Both the position numbers and the translations under genes were made by a program. This document shows, piece after piece, positions 7,483 to 17,479 of a stretch of DNA of 64,000 bases. How positions within the stretch are numbered: the stretch's first letter is position 1; each line of letters opens with the position of its first letter. The notes below the pieces were generated by a model. The model ran no database searches and was not told where the DNA came from. It saw only the letters and a program-made list of their open reading frames with translations. Origin of the DNA: Marinibactrum halimedae (GTDB lineage Bacteria > Pseudomonadota > Gammaproteobacteria > Pseudomonadales > Cellvibrionaceae); the NCBI RefSeq assembly GCF_021234875.1, contig NZ_JAJQVM010000009.1:83712-147711 (forward strand), in the 5' to 3' direction.

Positions 7483-10164
7483 ATGACTAACTCAACTACA
7501 GATACCAATCGGGGGGTATCGGTGTTTACATATTCTCGTGTGCTCAGTTCAGCTGTCGCAATTGTTGTTCTTTCCATCAGTGGGTGTGCTAATCAAACTA
7601 TGTCTGACCTAAATACACAAGCCCTGGGCAATAGCCAGCCTGGGCAATCAGTTGATTCCTCTCGGGATATCAATCGCTGGCCGCAGCTGTCTAGTGCTGT
7701 GGTGTTGAATCCAGTGATTGAGTCAAAAATTGATGCGCTGTTGGCGAGCATGTCCATAGAGGAAAAAGTTGGGCAAATGACCCAGCCGGAATTGCGTAGC
7801 ATTACCCCTGAGGAGGTAAAGCGCTATCACATTGGCTCTGTTTTGAATGGTGGCGGTTCTTTTCCTGGAGGTAACAAGAATGCCCAGGCGTCAGACTGGG
7901 TAGCCTTGGCGGATGGTTTTTATCAAGCGTCGATGGATGACTCGGATGGCTTTAATACCATTCCTATCATGTGGGGTACGGATGCGGTTCATGGCGTGAA
8001 TAATGTCTATGGCGCGACGATTTTTCCTCACAATATTGGCCTAGGTGCCACGGCTAATGAGTCTCTACTCAAGGAAATTGGTGAGGTCACCGCTCGCGAA
8101 ACGCGTGTTATCGGGGTGGATTGGTCCTTTGCGCCGGCGGTCTCGGTAGTGCAAGACAATCGTTGGGGGCGAACTTATGAAGGTTACTCCGAATCTCCAG
8201 AATTGGTTGAGCGGCTTTCTGGCCCATTGGTTGAAGGCTTGCAAGGCGAGTTAAATGAAGGCTGGCTTGGCAAGGAGCATGTGATTGCCACTGCAAAACA
8301 TTTTATTGGCGATGGCGGCACCCATAAAGGCAAAGATCAGGGCAATACACTGGTGTCTGAGCAAGAACTGATTGATGTGCATTTGGCCGGTTATTTGAGT
8401 GCGCTGGAAGCGGGTGTGCAGACAATTATGGCCTCGTTTAACAGTTGGCAGGGGGATAAGGCTCACGGCCACCAGTATTTATTAACGGACGTATTAAAAG
8501 GGCGCCTAGGGTTTGATGGTGCCGTGGTGGGCGATTGGAATGGTCATGGGCAGGTGCCCGGTTGTACTAACGATAATTGTCCGCAGGCCATTAATGCCGG
8601 TGTCGATATTATTATGGTGCCTGAGCAGTGGAAATCGTTTATTGCCAATACTGTTCGCCAAGTTCACACCGGGGAAATTACCGAAGAACGAATTAACGAT
8701 GCGGTTCGAAGAATTCTACGTGTGAAATACCGTGCAGGACTCTTCGATGCACCTCCCCCCTCTAAGCGTTTGTTTTCTAAAGAGCAATCGTTATTGGGCG
8801 CGAAAGAACATAGAGCTGTGGCACGCAGAGCCGCAAGGGAGTCGTTGGTTTTATTGAAGAATAATAATCAATTATTACCCTTGCACCCGAAAAAAAATAT
8901 CTTAGTAACGGGTGATGGCGCCGATAATATCGGTAAGCAAAGCGGTGGCTGGACATTATCTTGGCAGGGTACAGGTAATACTAATAATGATTTTCCTAAT
9001 GGAGAGTCGATTTATTCGGGCATTAAAAATACCGTTCACCAGGGTGGAGGAAAAGTCCATTTAGTAGAAAGCGAAGAGATATTGTCAGCTTCATCCACCG
9101 AAGAATTATTCAGTGATCATCAAAATGGCGTGCCAGATGTGGCCATTGTCGTGTTTGGTGAAGGCCCTTACGCAGAAGGCCAAGGCGATCTGAAAGGGCT
9201 AGAGTACCAAGCTGGCGAGCATTCAGATTTGACGTTATTGCAACATTTAAAAGCATTAAATATACCGGTCGTTTCTGTATTTTTAAGTGGTCGTCCTATG
9301 TGGGTAAATGCGGAATTAAATGCGTCTGAGGCTTTTGTTGCTGCTTGGTGGCCTGGTACTGAAGGAGGGGCTGTGGCCGATGTTCTCTTTAGCGATACAC
9401 AGGGTGAAATTCAATTTAATTTTCATGGAACACTGCCTTACCGTTGGCCTTCTGAGGCTAACCCTTACGATTCTTTTCAAGGTGGCAGCGAAAAAAGTGA
9501 TGCAACGCTCTTTGCATTAGGTTATGGATTAGATTACCAGCGTCAACTTGAGCCTCAGGGCTTATTCGCTAAAGCCTTACATGAAAATAATTTGAGCGAA
9601 GAGGGTGTGCAAATTGGAGGCATAGACAGCTCAGATTTAGTGTTGTTTGCAGGCCGCGCTACGGCACCATGGGCGCTGCATATTGGCAGTGGGGAAGAAA
9701 CCTTATTAGCAGAATCGGCCAGCCACGAATTAGAGGGCATTCGTTTGCGTACAATTGATCGAATAATTCAAGAAGATGCTCGCCAAGTAGAATGGTTCGC
9801 ACAAGAAAATGCGCAATCCAGTTGGGTGGGCTTTATTGCCGATACTCCGCAATCTTTATTAAAAGACGGCGCTCAGCCAGATCAACTTCTGTTTGAGTTA
9901 AAGCGCTCAGGTGTGGCGATTGATAAAATTGAATTAATTGTTACCAGTGTTAATGATGATGAAAAAAATGTCGAACAGAGTGTTAATTTGGTCGATTATT
10001 TAGCGTCTGTCACACAAGATGAATGGCATCAATTAAAAATACCCGTAACGGCGTTGTCAGAGGTAAGTTGGTCTGCGGTAAGTGAAATTAAAATTTCTGG
10101 TATTCAAACAGAAGGGGAGAGCGCTGCGCTGAGCTTTTCTCAAATTATTGTGGATTACGAATAG
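7483..10164 (+). CDS. GH3 family beta-glucosidase/exo-glucanase lipoprotein
   Basis: 893-aa exported glycoside hydrolase. An N-terminal hydrophobic segment ends in the lipobox LSISGC (Cys35), so it should be membrane anchored after export. The GH3 barrel follows (IDALLASMSIEEKVGQMTQPE; GTDAVHGVNNVYG; KHFIGDGGT), with the nucleophile Asp351 in GAVVGDWNGHG, then the second alpha/beta domain with RESLVLLKNNNQLLPL and the probable acid/base loop EGPYAEGQGD. The C-terminal ~200 residues are a beta-rich extension. Architecture resembles the exo-1,4-beta-glucosidases of Cellvibrio and plant ExoI-like GH3 enzymes. It probably finishes beta-glucan oligosaccharides at the cell surface or in the periplasm. 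A weak hairpin-T terminator follows. Confidence 0.93.
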   Translation: MTNSTTDTNRGVSVFTYSRVLSSAVAIVVLSISGCANQTMSDLNTQALGNSQPGQSVDSSRDINRWPQLSSAVVLNPVIESKIDALLASMSIEEKVGQMTQPELRSITPEEVKRYHIGSVLNGGGSFPGGNKNAQASDWVALADGFYQASMDDSDGFNTIPIMWGTDAVHGVNNVYGATIFPHNIGLGATANESLLKEIGEVTARETRVIGVDWSFAPAVSVVQDNRWGRTYEGYSESPELVERLSGPLVEGLQGELNEGWLGKEHVIATAKHFIGDGGTHKGKDQGNTLVSEQELIDVHLAGYLSALEAGVQTIMASFNSWQGDKAHGHQYLLTDVLKGRLGFDGAVVGDWNGHGQVPGCTNDNCPQAINAGVDIIMVPEQWKSFIANTVRQVHTGEITEERINDAVRRILRVKYRAGLFDAPPPSKRLFSKEQSLLGAKEHRAVARRAARESLVLLKNNNQLLPLHPKKNILVTGDGADNIGKQSGGWTLSWQGTGNTNNDFPNGESIYSGIKNTVHQGGGKVHLVESEEILSASSTEELFSDHQNGVPDVAIVVFGEGPYAEGQGDLKGLEYQAGEHSDLTLLQHLKALNIPVVSVFLSGRPMWVNAELNASEAFVAAWWPGTEGGAVADVLFSDTQGEIQFNFHGTLPYRWPSEANPYDSFQGGSEKSDATLFALGYGLDYQRQLEPQGLFAKALHENNLSEEGVQIGGIDSSDLVLFAGRATAPWALHIGSGEETLLAESASHELEGIRLRTIDRIIQEDARQVEWFAQENAQSSWVGFIADTPQSLLKDGAQPDQLLFELKRSGVAIDKIELIVTSVNDDEKNVEQSVNLVDYLASVTQDEWHQLKIPVTALSEVSWSAVSEIKISGIQTEGESAALSFSQIIVDYE

Positions 10165-10179
10165 CCTTCTGATGATTAA

Positions 10180-10206
10180 AGGCGACTTTTCTGGTCGTCT
10201 TTTCTC
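10180..10206 (+). terminator. Probable intrinsic terminator after the GH3 gene
   Basis: Stem AGGCGAC (10180-10186) pairs with GTCGTCT (10194-10200), one G-U pair, followed by a T/C-rich run. It lies 15 bases past the GH3 stop. Confidence 0.55.
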
Positions 10207-10453
10207 CTTCCGTTGTTTTTTAGGGGGTTAACCACTCCTTTCCTTCCTATTTTATCGAAGTGCTAGAGAGATAAGTTAGCACTTGGCGCCAATTTATACA
10301 TTTTTTTGATAACGCGCATAAATTTTAATAAGAGTAATGTTTTTTGTTTTATCTATCTTATAAAGTTGGTTTTGCCTGTAGGTGTGACCTTTTGGTATAC
10401 CTTACGGAAATAAAGAACTAAGTTTTTTGCTCTTTTTGTTACAAGGAAGATGT

Positions 10454-11602
10454 ATGTTTAGCAACATTTTTAACGAAAGCTTTAATAATTACCTTTATCT
10501 TTCAGGCAAAACTACTCGTGGTGCTCAAGGTAAGACCGTTTATATAAATCCTAACCTGCTTCAAGTGTTTGTTGAGTATTCTCACTCTGCTGGTAATTAC
10601 GATATTTTGATGACGGAAAAAGCATTGAATATGCTTCCTTCTAGCTACACTGGTAGTGGAACCAGTGATAATCTGACAACCCCTCATGTTCACAATGATA
10701 CTTGTGGTGATTTTGAAGTTTTTTACGTTATTTTTCAGGAAAAAAATGAAAACAACCATGGCTCCGGATTGTATATTACTAATATTAAGCGGATAGCTCA
10801 TAGAGACGCAAAATATACCCAAGGCCTATATCATGCTGAAGATATGGGAGGAAAAGGTTGGGAAGTTAATAAAAGTACTTCAAAAAAAATTGAACAGCCA
10901 TTTGGTGTGATTGGTGCTGAGTACGATAGAAAAAATCATCGATTCAGTATTCATGAGACAATGAAGGCTGCTGAACCAGTATTAGAAAAATCAAAAACTG
11001 CGGCAACTTATAAAGCAGAAGCCTCCATATATTACTGCCCTACATATATGGAAGACCAAGATGGAGTGTGGTTGGATAAAGAACTGAAGTCGAATGGACT
11101 CACCAAAGGGCCTCAAGAGTTAGCACAAATTTTAGTAAGTACTCAAAATCAAGTGGATGAAGATGAAAAAGAACCGATATATCATTGGTTTGTCATCGGT
11201 AAAGGTGCTGAAGTATTGGATAAGGCATTAAATATGCTTCCTAATTATGGGGGAGCAAAGCTTAAAAATACCAAGTTTCATTTAGTCAGTCCGGAATTTA
11301 ATGTGGGTTTGCTATTTAAAAAAATTGATAGTGTTGGTGCGCATGTGGATAAAGGTGTCAATAGTATAAAAGCAAAACCGCAAAGCTATATTTATCAGAT
11401 TTCGGATATTCCTACAATTGGTAAGTACTTAGAAAGTTCAAATTTATTGCCGGAAAAAGATGAAACATATCTTAAAGGTCAAATGGGTTTTTATGGTGGG
11501 GTTAAAGAAAATTTAACAAAGTACACTAAAGATAAAAGCTTAATGGAAGAGAAAACTTTTATGAGTTTGGCGCATATGATAGAAGAAAGATCAAAGTGGT
11601 GA
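10454..11602 (+). CDS. Unrecognised 382-aa protein, first gene of a two-gene unit
   Basis: I do not recognise this family. Start is ATG at 10454, preceded by AAGGAAG with a 4-base gap; the earlier in-frame start at 10427 has no such site. The protein is soluble and cytosolic, Lys/Asn rich, without signal peptide or membrane segment. It contains an internal repeat: EKALNMLPSSYTG near residue 54 and DKALNMLPNYGG near residue 260 sit in similar contexts, suggesting two related halves. Base composition is more A/T rich than the flanking enzyme genes, which hints at accessory origin. The stop is 4 bases before the next start, so the two are almost certainly co-expressed. A toxin/effector or contact-dependent role is possible but not supported by any motif. 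Confidence 0.75.
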   Translation: MFSNIFNESFNNYLYLSGKTTRGAQGKTVYINPNLLQVFVEYSHSAGNYDILMTEKALNMLPSSYTGSGTSDNLTTPHVHNDTCGDFEVFYVIFQEKNENNHGSGLYITNIKRIAHRDAKYTQGLYHAEDMGGKGWEVNKSTSKKIEQPFGVIGAEYDRKNHRFSIHETMKAAEPVLEKSKTAATYKAEASIYYCPTYMEDQDGVWLDKELKSNGLTKGPQELAQILVSTQNQVDEDEKEPIYHWFVIGKGAEVLDKALNMLPNYGGAKLKNTKFHLVSPEFNVGLLFKKIDSVGAHVDKGVNSIKAKPQSYIYQISDIPTIGKYLESSNLLPEKDETYLKGQMGFYGGVKENLTKYTKDKSLMEEKTFMSLAHMIEERSKW

Positions 11603-11606
11603 TGCT

Positions 11607-12467
11607 ATGAATGAACCTTTTTCTTATTCTGCTGAGGATATGTATTGGCATGACTTAAAAAAAATGCCTCTTAATATTGTCGATTTGTCTGGAAATTTAC
11701 TTTGCTATATTGGGCGTGCAGATTCGAATCCAGGCTATAAAGTTAACAGCAATAGAGCAATTGATATTTATGATGATGATAATTTTTTTCTAAGCCATTA
11801 TGGCAGAGATCATAAAGGCTATCGTCATGGCATGGTAGGGTTGCCCAGTGTTTCTTGGAATTGTTATGTTCCAGAAGATGAAAAAACTACGGCAAGGGTT
11901 GGTGTTTTTGATCTTTCACCAACACTTATTAAGTTAAATGATGAAGAGCTCCATAACGTGGATACGGATGAGTTGATTTATCAGCGTTTCTTGGATGATC
12001 TTTCTAAGTCATCTAGAATGTCAAATGTTTTTGTGCCTGAATTACAATTTAAAAAAATCAAAATCAATGGAAGAGAGTGGACATCATTTAATCGTTATAA
12101 TCGAGGTGCCAGCTTTATGTATTTTTTGGTCACGCCTATAACAAATCAGCATGTTTTGAGATTTACGATGGATTTAGGTTTTAGTGGCTTTTGGGATAAT
12201 AATGAGGATGTGCCAAAGGATATTCTAGATAAAGTGCTGGAAGGTATTCGAGAGTTTATCAGTTATGTAAGAATCACTCGAGACCCCTCAACTTTAGAGC
12301 GTAAGCCAGGCTATTATATTCGGGATGAAAATGAAGAGTTGGTGGACTATGAGGAGGTAGTTAAAAAATTGGAGGAGGAAAAGGCCGCGAAAATGAAAAA
12401 ATTACAAGACTCAAATTTTGGCGGTTGGGGAAGTGTATCGGATGATGACTCAACCCCCGGTTGGTAG
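11607..12467 (+). CDS. Unrecognised 286-aa protein, partner of the preceding gene
   Basis: No known family recognised. Soluble, no signal peptide, acidic. It seems to have an N-terminal beta-rich domain (roughly 20-220) with aromatic-rich strands, then a charged helical/coiled-coil stretch (EEVVKKLEEEKAAKMKKL, about 252-270) and a Gly/Trp/Asp-rich tail (NFGGWGSVSDDDSTPGW). Tight coupling with the upstream gene (4-base gap) suggests a two-protein module, such as an effector with its immunity protein or chaperone; this is speculation from layout only. The unit ends at a strong hairpin. Confidence 0.75.
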   Translation: MNEPFSYSAEDMYWHDLKKMPLNIVDLSGNLLCYIGRADSNPGYKVNSNRAIDIYDDDNFFLSHYGRDHKGYRHGMVGLPSVSWNCYVPEDEKTTARVGVFDLSPTLIKLNDEELHNVDTDELIYQRFLDDLSKSSRMSNVFVPELQFKKIKINGREWTSFNRYNRGASFMYFLVTPITNQHVLRFTMDLGFSGFWDNNEDVPKDILDKVLEGIREFISYVRITRDPSTLERKPGYYIRDENEELVDYEEVVKKLEEEKAAKMKKLQDSNFGGWGSVSDDDSTPGW

Positions 12468-12482
12468 GTTACAAAAGTGATG

Positions 12483-12523
12483 CATTAAGCTGCTTTATCT
12501 TTAAAATATAAAGCAGCTTAATG
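12483..12523. terminator. Perfect 16-bp-arm hairpin between convergent genes
   Basis: CATTAAGCTGCTTTAT (12483-12498) and its exact reverse complement (12508-12523) flank a 9-base loop. It lies 15 bases past the stop of the 286-aa gene and 16 bases from the stop of the convergent gene. There is no long T-run on either strand, so it may act as a weak bidirectional terminator or protect mRNA 3' ends. Confidence 0.65.
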
Positions 12524-12538
12524 AGAATATTAAGCATT

Positions 12539-13513
12539 TTAGGCTATAAATTGCTCTACCTTGCGTGCTTGACAATGTTCATCATGAAAATCAATCACTG
12601 ACTGAATATCCCTACCTACCTTCCCACTGCCAATGTCCTGTAAAAAGTGACAAGACGAAAATTCCTCAGATTTCCTTTCGTATTCTTTCACCCACTCTTT
12701 TCGAGCAGACTGCTTCTCTTCATTTACTGGCCACACTCCGTTGGGGTGAATTCTTTGCATGCCGATTCGCCATGGCTTAGGGCTGATTCGGGCGCGGAAG
12801 CAGTTTTGGTTTTTACACATTCTTTGATAAACCGGGTCGGCTTTTAGTAGTTCCATTAGGGCCAGCGTTTTATCGTCCCGAGGGTTCATACGAATGTGAG
12901 TGGCGATGGCGCGTAGGCCGTTTGGGGTGCGGTAAATTCTGAAATTAGCCTGTGGGTTTTTCTTGATGGCCGCGTTAAAATTGCTGAGTGATTTATGAAT
13001 TAGGTTCTTTGGTTTATTGACCGTCGCGTTCGCAATGGCCGTGGAAATCATAGGGCTGATGACGAAGGTAATGACTAAGCCAAAAAAGTAAACCCAACTG
13101 GTTTGTAAGAAAACCCCTAGCGATACCGTTGAAATAATGAGTAATAACGTCACCGCCGAATGAATCCAGAACGGGGGGGTATGGGAAAAATCAATATCCG
13201 CGATAAAGATGTCCGGTGTATTTAAACACAACGCGCCGTAACTGTTGCGGGTGATAATGGCATCGTCAATACGCTCAATAATTTCTTCTCGAATGGGTAA
13301 ACCTTCAGCCCCGTTGTAGGCCACTTTGGGGTCGGAGCGGTGAATTTTTCCGTTGACTTTTAATTGTGAGAAAGCCTCTTCCATTCGTTGTTTGGCGTGA
13401 TCCTGTGCGGCCTCTTGTGAGGTGTTTGACCAACCATAGCGTTTGAGTGTGTAGGATTTACCTTGAACGGTTTCGGTTTGTGTGTGCTCTGCCCAATAGA
13501 GAGGAATAATCAT
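12539..13513 (-). CDS. Conserved proteobacterial hypothetical membrane protein, 324 aa
   Basis: Opening residues MIIPLYWAEHTQ...KRYGWSNTSQEAAQDHA match a conserved hypothetical family I know from many Proteobacteria, whose function is not established. Two adjacent membrane segments lie near residues 117-160. Around them are FIADIDFSHT (an h-D-h-D pattern) and FRIYRTPNGLRAIATH, then a C-terminal basic domain with several Cys and Trp. The D-x-D strand plus the RTPNG...H strand faintly recalls primase-polymerase-like folds, but that is only a resemblance. It runs convergently to the 10454-12467 unit. Family membership is confident from the opening; function is not assigned. Confidence 0.8.
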   Translation of the reverse strand: MIIPLYWAEHTQTETVQGKSYTLKRYGWSNTSQEAAQDHAKQRMEEAFSQLKVNGKIHRSDPKVAYNGAEGLPIREEIIERIDDAIITRNSYGALCLNTPDIFIADIDFSHTPPFWIHSAVTLLLIISTVSLGVFLQTSWVYFFGLVITFVISPMISTAIANATVNKPKNLIHKSLSNFNAAIKKNPQANFRIYRTPNGLRAIATHIRMNPRDDKTLALMELLKADPVYQRMCKNQNCFRARISPKPWRIGMQRIHPNGVWPVNEEKQSARKEWVKEYERKSEEFSSCHFLQDIGSGKVGRDIQSVIDFHDEHCQARKVEQFIA

Positions 13514-13660
13514 AATGACGATGTTAATTTGAAAAAGAAGTTGGTTGAGTTGAAGGTATTTGAGTCATCGAAAAATCGCCATACAGTATTGAAAATATAT
13601 GGCGATTTTATCAACGCTTATAATTTATCCGCTAATTTAGCGGTATCTGTCAGTGTGATC

Positions 13661-13692
13661 TATAAGTACTACTATCTGTAAGTACTACTACC
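13661..13692. repeat. Two 16-bp imperfect tandem copies
   Basis: TATAAGTACTACTATC (13661-13676) is followed directly by TGTAAGTACTACTACC (13677-13692), two mismatches; partial further copies (TATAAGCA, TATAAACAG) run to about 13729. It lies just past the stop of the S9 peptidase gene. A small inverted repeat CCGCTA/TAGCGG (13629-13643) precedes it. Confidence 0.7.
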
Positions 13693-13735
13693 TATAAGCA
13701 CGATTTATAAACAGTACCTATAAACAGTGTAGAGC

Positions 13736-15982
13736 TTATTTAAGAGTACGATCAAAGAAATTCGTAATCGTATGGTACATATGAATACGAGTATTGTTAC
13801 CGCGAATGCTGTGTTTTTTACCGGGGTAATCCATCATCTGGAATGGAATACTTAAGTCTTGAAGGTGCTTATACAATTCGGTGCTGTTTTGAAATAACAC
13901 GTTGTCGTCAGCCATGCCGTGGTAGATAAATAAATCACCCTTTAAGTCTTTCGCATAGGGGAAAACAGAAGAGTTAGTGTAGGCTTCTGGTACTTTTGTT
14001 GGGTTGCCCATGTAGCGTTCGGTATAATGGGTATCGTACAGCCCCCATTGTGTAACAGGTGCACCAGAAACCCCGGCACTGAAATAATCACCGGCTTTGA
14101 ACATGGTCATTAAGGTCATGTAGCCACCGTAGCTGTGCCCGTAAATACCAATATTGTTGGCATCCACATAATCAAGGCTTTGTAAAAACTTCGCGCCTTC
14201 AATTTGGTCTTCGACTTCAATATTGCCCATGGCTTGGTAAATGGGCTCTTCGAATTTTTTACCACGATAATTAGAACCACGATTGTCGATGCTAAACACC
14301 ACATAGCCTTTGTTGGCCCAGTATTGGAACAGTAAACCGCGATCACCTGCCCATTGATTATTCACCACTTGTGCATGAGGGCCGCCGTACACGTAAATAA
14401 TGGCAGGGTGTTGACCTGTTAATTTTTTCGGTGTGTATAAACGATAAAATAACTCTGCGCCATCTTTGGTATTGAGTGAGCCAAAGGTGGGTTCAACCCA
14501 TTGCGGTTGGTAAGGTGATAAAGGGTGAGCGCCATTAATGGTGTTTTCCTCAAGCCACGTCAGATGCTGGCCATCTGCTTGATGAAGGCTCACCTGCCAG
14601 GGTGAATTAATGGTGGAGTATTTGTCCACGTACACACTGGCGTCTTTGCTGAAAGAGACTTTATGCGTACCCACACGAGACGAGAGGGTTTCTATTTTCT
14701 CAGGCTTTTTAGAATCAGTGAGATTAATGGCATAAAGGTGGCGTTCTAAAGGCGAGTCTTTTCTTGCGGTAAAGTAGATCCGTTGTTTTTCTTGATTGAT
14801 GGCCTCTAGTGCATCAATTGTCCAATCCCCTTTGGTTAATTGTTTGATGCGTTTGCCGTTGGTGTTGTAAAGGTACAAATGCTTGAAGCCATCACGCTCA
14901 GATGCCCACACGAAATGTTGTTTGTCGTCCAGAAAGGTGAGGTCGTCGTTTAAGTTTACCCAGGTTTTGCTTTTTTCTTTAATTAGGGTTTTTTGCTTTT
15001 TACTGGCGATATCGTACCGGCGTAACTCTAAACGGTTTTGCGAACGGTTTTGCCATTGGTAGGTGAGGTGCTGGTTGTCGGGCATCCAATCGACTCGGGC
15101 AAGATAGATGTCTTTATTTTTACCCAAATCGACCCAATCCCATTGTTGGTTTTCAATATTCACCACCGCCAATGTAATCTCCACATTGGGTGTCCCGGCG
15201 CGAGGGTAGCGTTGTTCGATCATTTTGATGGAGTCGGCGTAAATCTCACTGCGGGTAATCACTTCCACCGGGGATTCGTCCACGCGAGTGAGTGCGATGT
15301 GTTTTTCATCGCTCGACCACCAATAACCGGTCATACGGCCCATTTCTTCTTGGGCGACAAATTCGGCCATGCCGTATTTAATTAATCCACCGCCGTCTTG
15401 ACTGATTTGAGTTTCTTTGTCGGACTCGATGTGTTTGATAAAGACATTTTGGTCCCGAATAAAGCTGATGTAATTGCCTTGGGGGGAGAAACGAATATCG
15501 GTTTCAAAGGTTTCTGTATTCAGAATTTGCTTGGGCTTTTTATCGCCAAGTTTTAAATAGTAGGCGTCACCGGCCAGCGGAAAGAGTAACGCACTGCCGT
15601 CTTTCGACCAGCGATAATCCATAATGCCGGTACCGTATTGACGCATACGTTCACGGCGGGCTTTTTCTTCATCGGATAAATTTTCGGCGCCACTGTGCAA
15701 TTGATCAGCATCCACCAGCAATTGATGTTGTTTACTTTCGATGTGGTATTCCCACAAATCGTAGCGGTTGATGTCTGTGGGTTTGGCTTTAATGTAAGTG
15801 ACGCGTTCGCCGTCGGGTGAAAGCTTGAGTAATTTGGGGCTGCTGCCGGATAAGTCTGGAGAGGAAAAAATACGTTCAATCGATAGGGTGGTATCGTTGT
15901 TTTCTGTTGGGGTAGCGCAAATAACCGTGCTGGATAAAGCAAGGGTGCTGGCCAGAACACTTGATAATAAAGTCTTCAACAT
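13736..15982 (-). CDS. Secreted dipeptidyl-peptidase IV-type S9 serine peptidase
   Basis: 748-aa exported prolyl-type peptidase. Signal peptide MLKTLLSSVLASTLALS, cleaved near VICA. The ATG at 15982 has GGAG 9 bases upstream; the longer frame to 16072 would overlap the sstT end and bury the signal peptide, so it was not used. An N-terminal beta-propeller (DPPIV_N) contains the double-Glu motif in EFVAQEEMGRMTGYWW that binds the substrate amino terminus. The C-terminal alpha/beta hydrolase domain carries GHSYGGY (Ser617), Asp in GMADDNVLFQ and His in KKHSIRG. It should release X-Pro or X-Ala dipeptides. It lies 73 bases downstream of sstT, in the same direction, suggesting coupled peptide breakdown and Ser/Thr uptake. 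Confidence 0.93.
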   Translation of the reverse strand: MLKTLLSSVLASTLALSSTVICATPTENNDTTLSIERIFSSPDLSGSSPKLLKLSPDGERVTYIKAKPTDINRYDLWEYHIESKQHQLLVDADQLHSGAENLSDEEKARRERMRQYGTGIMDYRWSKDGSALLFPLAGDAYYLKLGDKKPKQILNTETFETDIRFSPQGNYISFIRDQNVFIKHIESDKETQISQDGGGLIKYGMAEFVAQEEMGRMTGYWWSSDEKHIALTRVDESPVEVITRSEIYADSIKMIEQRYPRAGTPNVEITLAVVNIENQQWDWVDLGKNKDIYLARVDWMPDNQHLTYQWQNRSQNRLELRRYDIASKKQKTLIKEKSKTWVNLNDDLTFLDDKQHFVWASERDGFKHLYLYNTNGKRIKQLTKGDWTIDALEAINQEKQRIYFTARKDSPLERHLYAINLTDSKKPEKIETLSSRVGTHKVSFSKDASVYVDKYSTINSPWQVSLHQADGQHLTWLEENTINGAHPLSPYQPQWVEPTFGSLNTKDGAELFYRLYTPKKLTGQHPAIIYVYGGPHAQVVNNQWAGDRGLLFQYWANKGYVVFSIDNRGSNYRGKKFEEPIYQAMGNIEVEDQIEGAKFLQSLDYVDANNIGIYGHSYGGYMTLMTMFKAGDYFSAGVSGAPVTQWGLYDTHYTERYMGNPTKVPEAYTNSSVFPYAKDLKGDLFIYHGMADDNVLFQNSTELYKHLQDLSIPFQMMDYPGKKHSIRGNNTRIHMYHTITNFFDRTLK

Positions 15983-16055
15983 TAATTCGGCTCCAAAGGT
16001 GCAGCGGCGGTTGCTTACCGCCGCATCAATATAAAACGAAAAAGAGATGGGAAAT

Positions 16056-17303
16056 TTAAACAGATTCGGCATTCATCGACGGAGAATTCTCCGTGGCAGG
16101 CGAGCAACAAGCAGCGGTGAAGACCACGTCTGTGGAGCTGTTTAATGCGGTTTCTGCGGAGTCTTGTAAAACGCCAATAATAAATCCGACCGCAACCACT
16201 TGCATGGCAACGTCATTGGGAATACCAAATAAACTACAGGCCAGAGGAATGAGCAGAAGAGAGCCACCAGCAACGCCTGATGCACCACAGGCAGAAAATG
16301 CAGCGACCACACACAATAATAAAGCGGTGCCAAAACTGACGTCGATATTTAAGGTGTGCACGGCAGCGAGTGTTAATACCGTGATGGTAATGGCGGCACC
16401 GGCCATATTAACGGTGGCGCCTAACGGAATGGAAACAGAGTAGGTGTCTTTGTCGAGATTCAGGCGTTTACATAAATCCATATTTACGGGGATGTTGGCC
16501 GCCGAACTGCGGGTAAAAAAGGCCGTCACGCCACTTTCGCGTAAGCATTGGAAAATTAATGGGTAAGGATTTTGGCGCGTTTTGACAAAGACCAAAACCG
16601 GGTTGACCACTAAAGCAATCACCAACATCGAGCCAATTAAAACGATCAGCAAATGGGTATAGCCCAATAACGCATCAAAACCGGTTTTGGCAACGGTGTG
16701 AGATACCAAACCAAAAATACCGAATGGTGCTAGGCGAATGATCCATTTCACTAGGGTTGAGACAGCGTCGGACAGATCGTTCAATAAAGCTTTCGTGGTA
16801 GGTGCGGCTCGATGGAGCACAATACCCAGGCCAATGGCCCATGCCAAAATGCCAATATAATTGGCTGTCATCAGGGCATTCACGGGGTTATCCACAATGC
16901 GAAATAACAGGGAGTGAATAACTTCACCAATGCCTTGTGGGGGCTGGGTATCGGTGGTGGAGGCAACGAGGGTTAATTGGGTAGGAAAGAGACTGCTTAA
17001 TACTAATGCGGTAAATGCCGCACAGAGCGTCCCGATAAAATAGAGAGTGATGATGGGGCGCATAGGAATGTCGTTACCCGGTTTGTGGTTGGCAATGGCG
17101 GCCATTACCAATACAAACACGAGCACGGGGGCGACGGCCTTTAATGCGCCAACGAAAAAACTACCGAGTACCCCTACATTCAGGGCGACTTCCGGTACGG
17201 TTATTCCTAAAATCACCCCGAGTCCAATACCCGCTGCAATTAACAATACTAAATTGCCTTGGGTAAAAACGGTCAATAGGCGCGAAGCCATTGTGGTTAT
17301 CAT
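16056..17303 (-). CDS. sstT: Serine/threonine:sodium symporter SstT
   Basis: 415-aa inner-membrane transporter of the DAACS (sodium:dicarboxylate) family. Features include the N-terminal [20 protein letters not shown], the serine-rich re-entrant loop [19 protein letters not shown], the [10 protein letters not shown] segment, and the final [29 protein letters not shown], all matching SstT rather than the Glu/Asp carriers. Start at 17303 is supported by AAGG about 9 bases upstream. Length is close to the E. coli protein (414 aa). It imports Ser and Thr with Na+. First gene of a probable two-gene unit with the S9 peptidase. Confidence 0.94.
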   Translation of the reverse strand: MITTMASRLLTVFTQGNLVLLIAAGIGLGVILGITVPEVALNVGVLGSFFVGALKAVAPVLVFVLVMAAIANHKPGNDIPMRPIITLYFIGTLCAAFTALVLSSLFPTQLTLVASTTDTQPPQGIGEVIHSLLFRIVDNPVNALMTANYIGILAWAIGLGIVLHRAAPTTKALLNDLSDAVSTLVKWIIRLAPFGIFGLVSHTVAKTGFDALLGYTHLLIVLIGSMLVIALVVNPVLVFVKTRQNPYPLIFQCLRESGVTAFFTRSSAANIPVNMDLCKRLNLDKDTYSVSIPLGATVNMAGAAITITVLTLAAVHTLNIDVSFGTALLLCVVAAFSACGASGVAGGSLLLIPLACSLFGIPNDVAMQVVAVGFIIGVLQDSAETALNSSTDVVFTAACCSPATENSPSMNAESV

Positions 17304-17479
17304 AATAATTCGCCTTTTGCATTTTTAATTCGCGGCGTTTTTGAAGGTGAACAAATTTTGTCCATCAACAGTACGCTCTGGTTTGTTTCGGCCAATAACA
17401 TACCAGTAAACGTGAACAATTTCTGGTTCAATACATAAGACGGGGTGGTGATGTGATAACAATAATTCGGGGGAGCAGT

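Noticed and set aside
15983..16072. Longer start for the S9 peptidase
   Set aside because: It would overlap sstT and hide the signal peptide; the internal ATG has a good ribosome-binding site.
17405..17418. AGTAAACGTGAACA upstream of the metalloprotease as another LacI-type site
   Set aside because: Only the left half matches and the dyad is lost.
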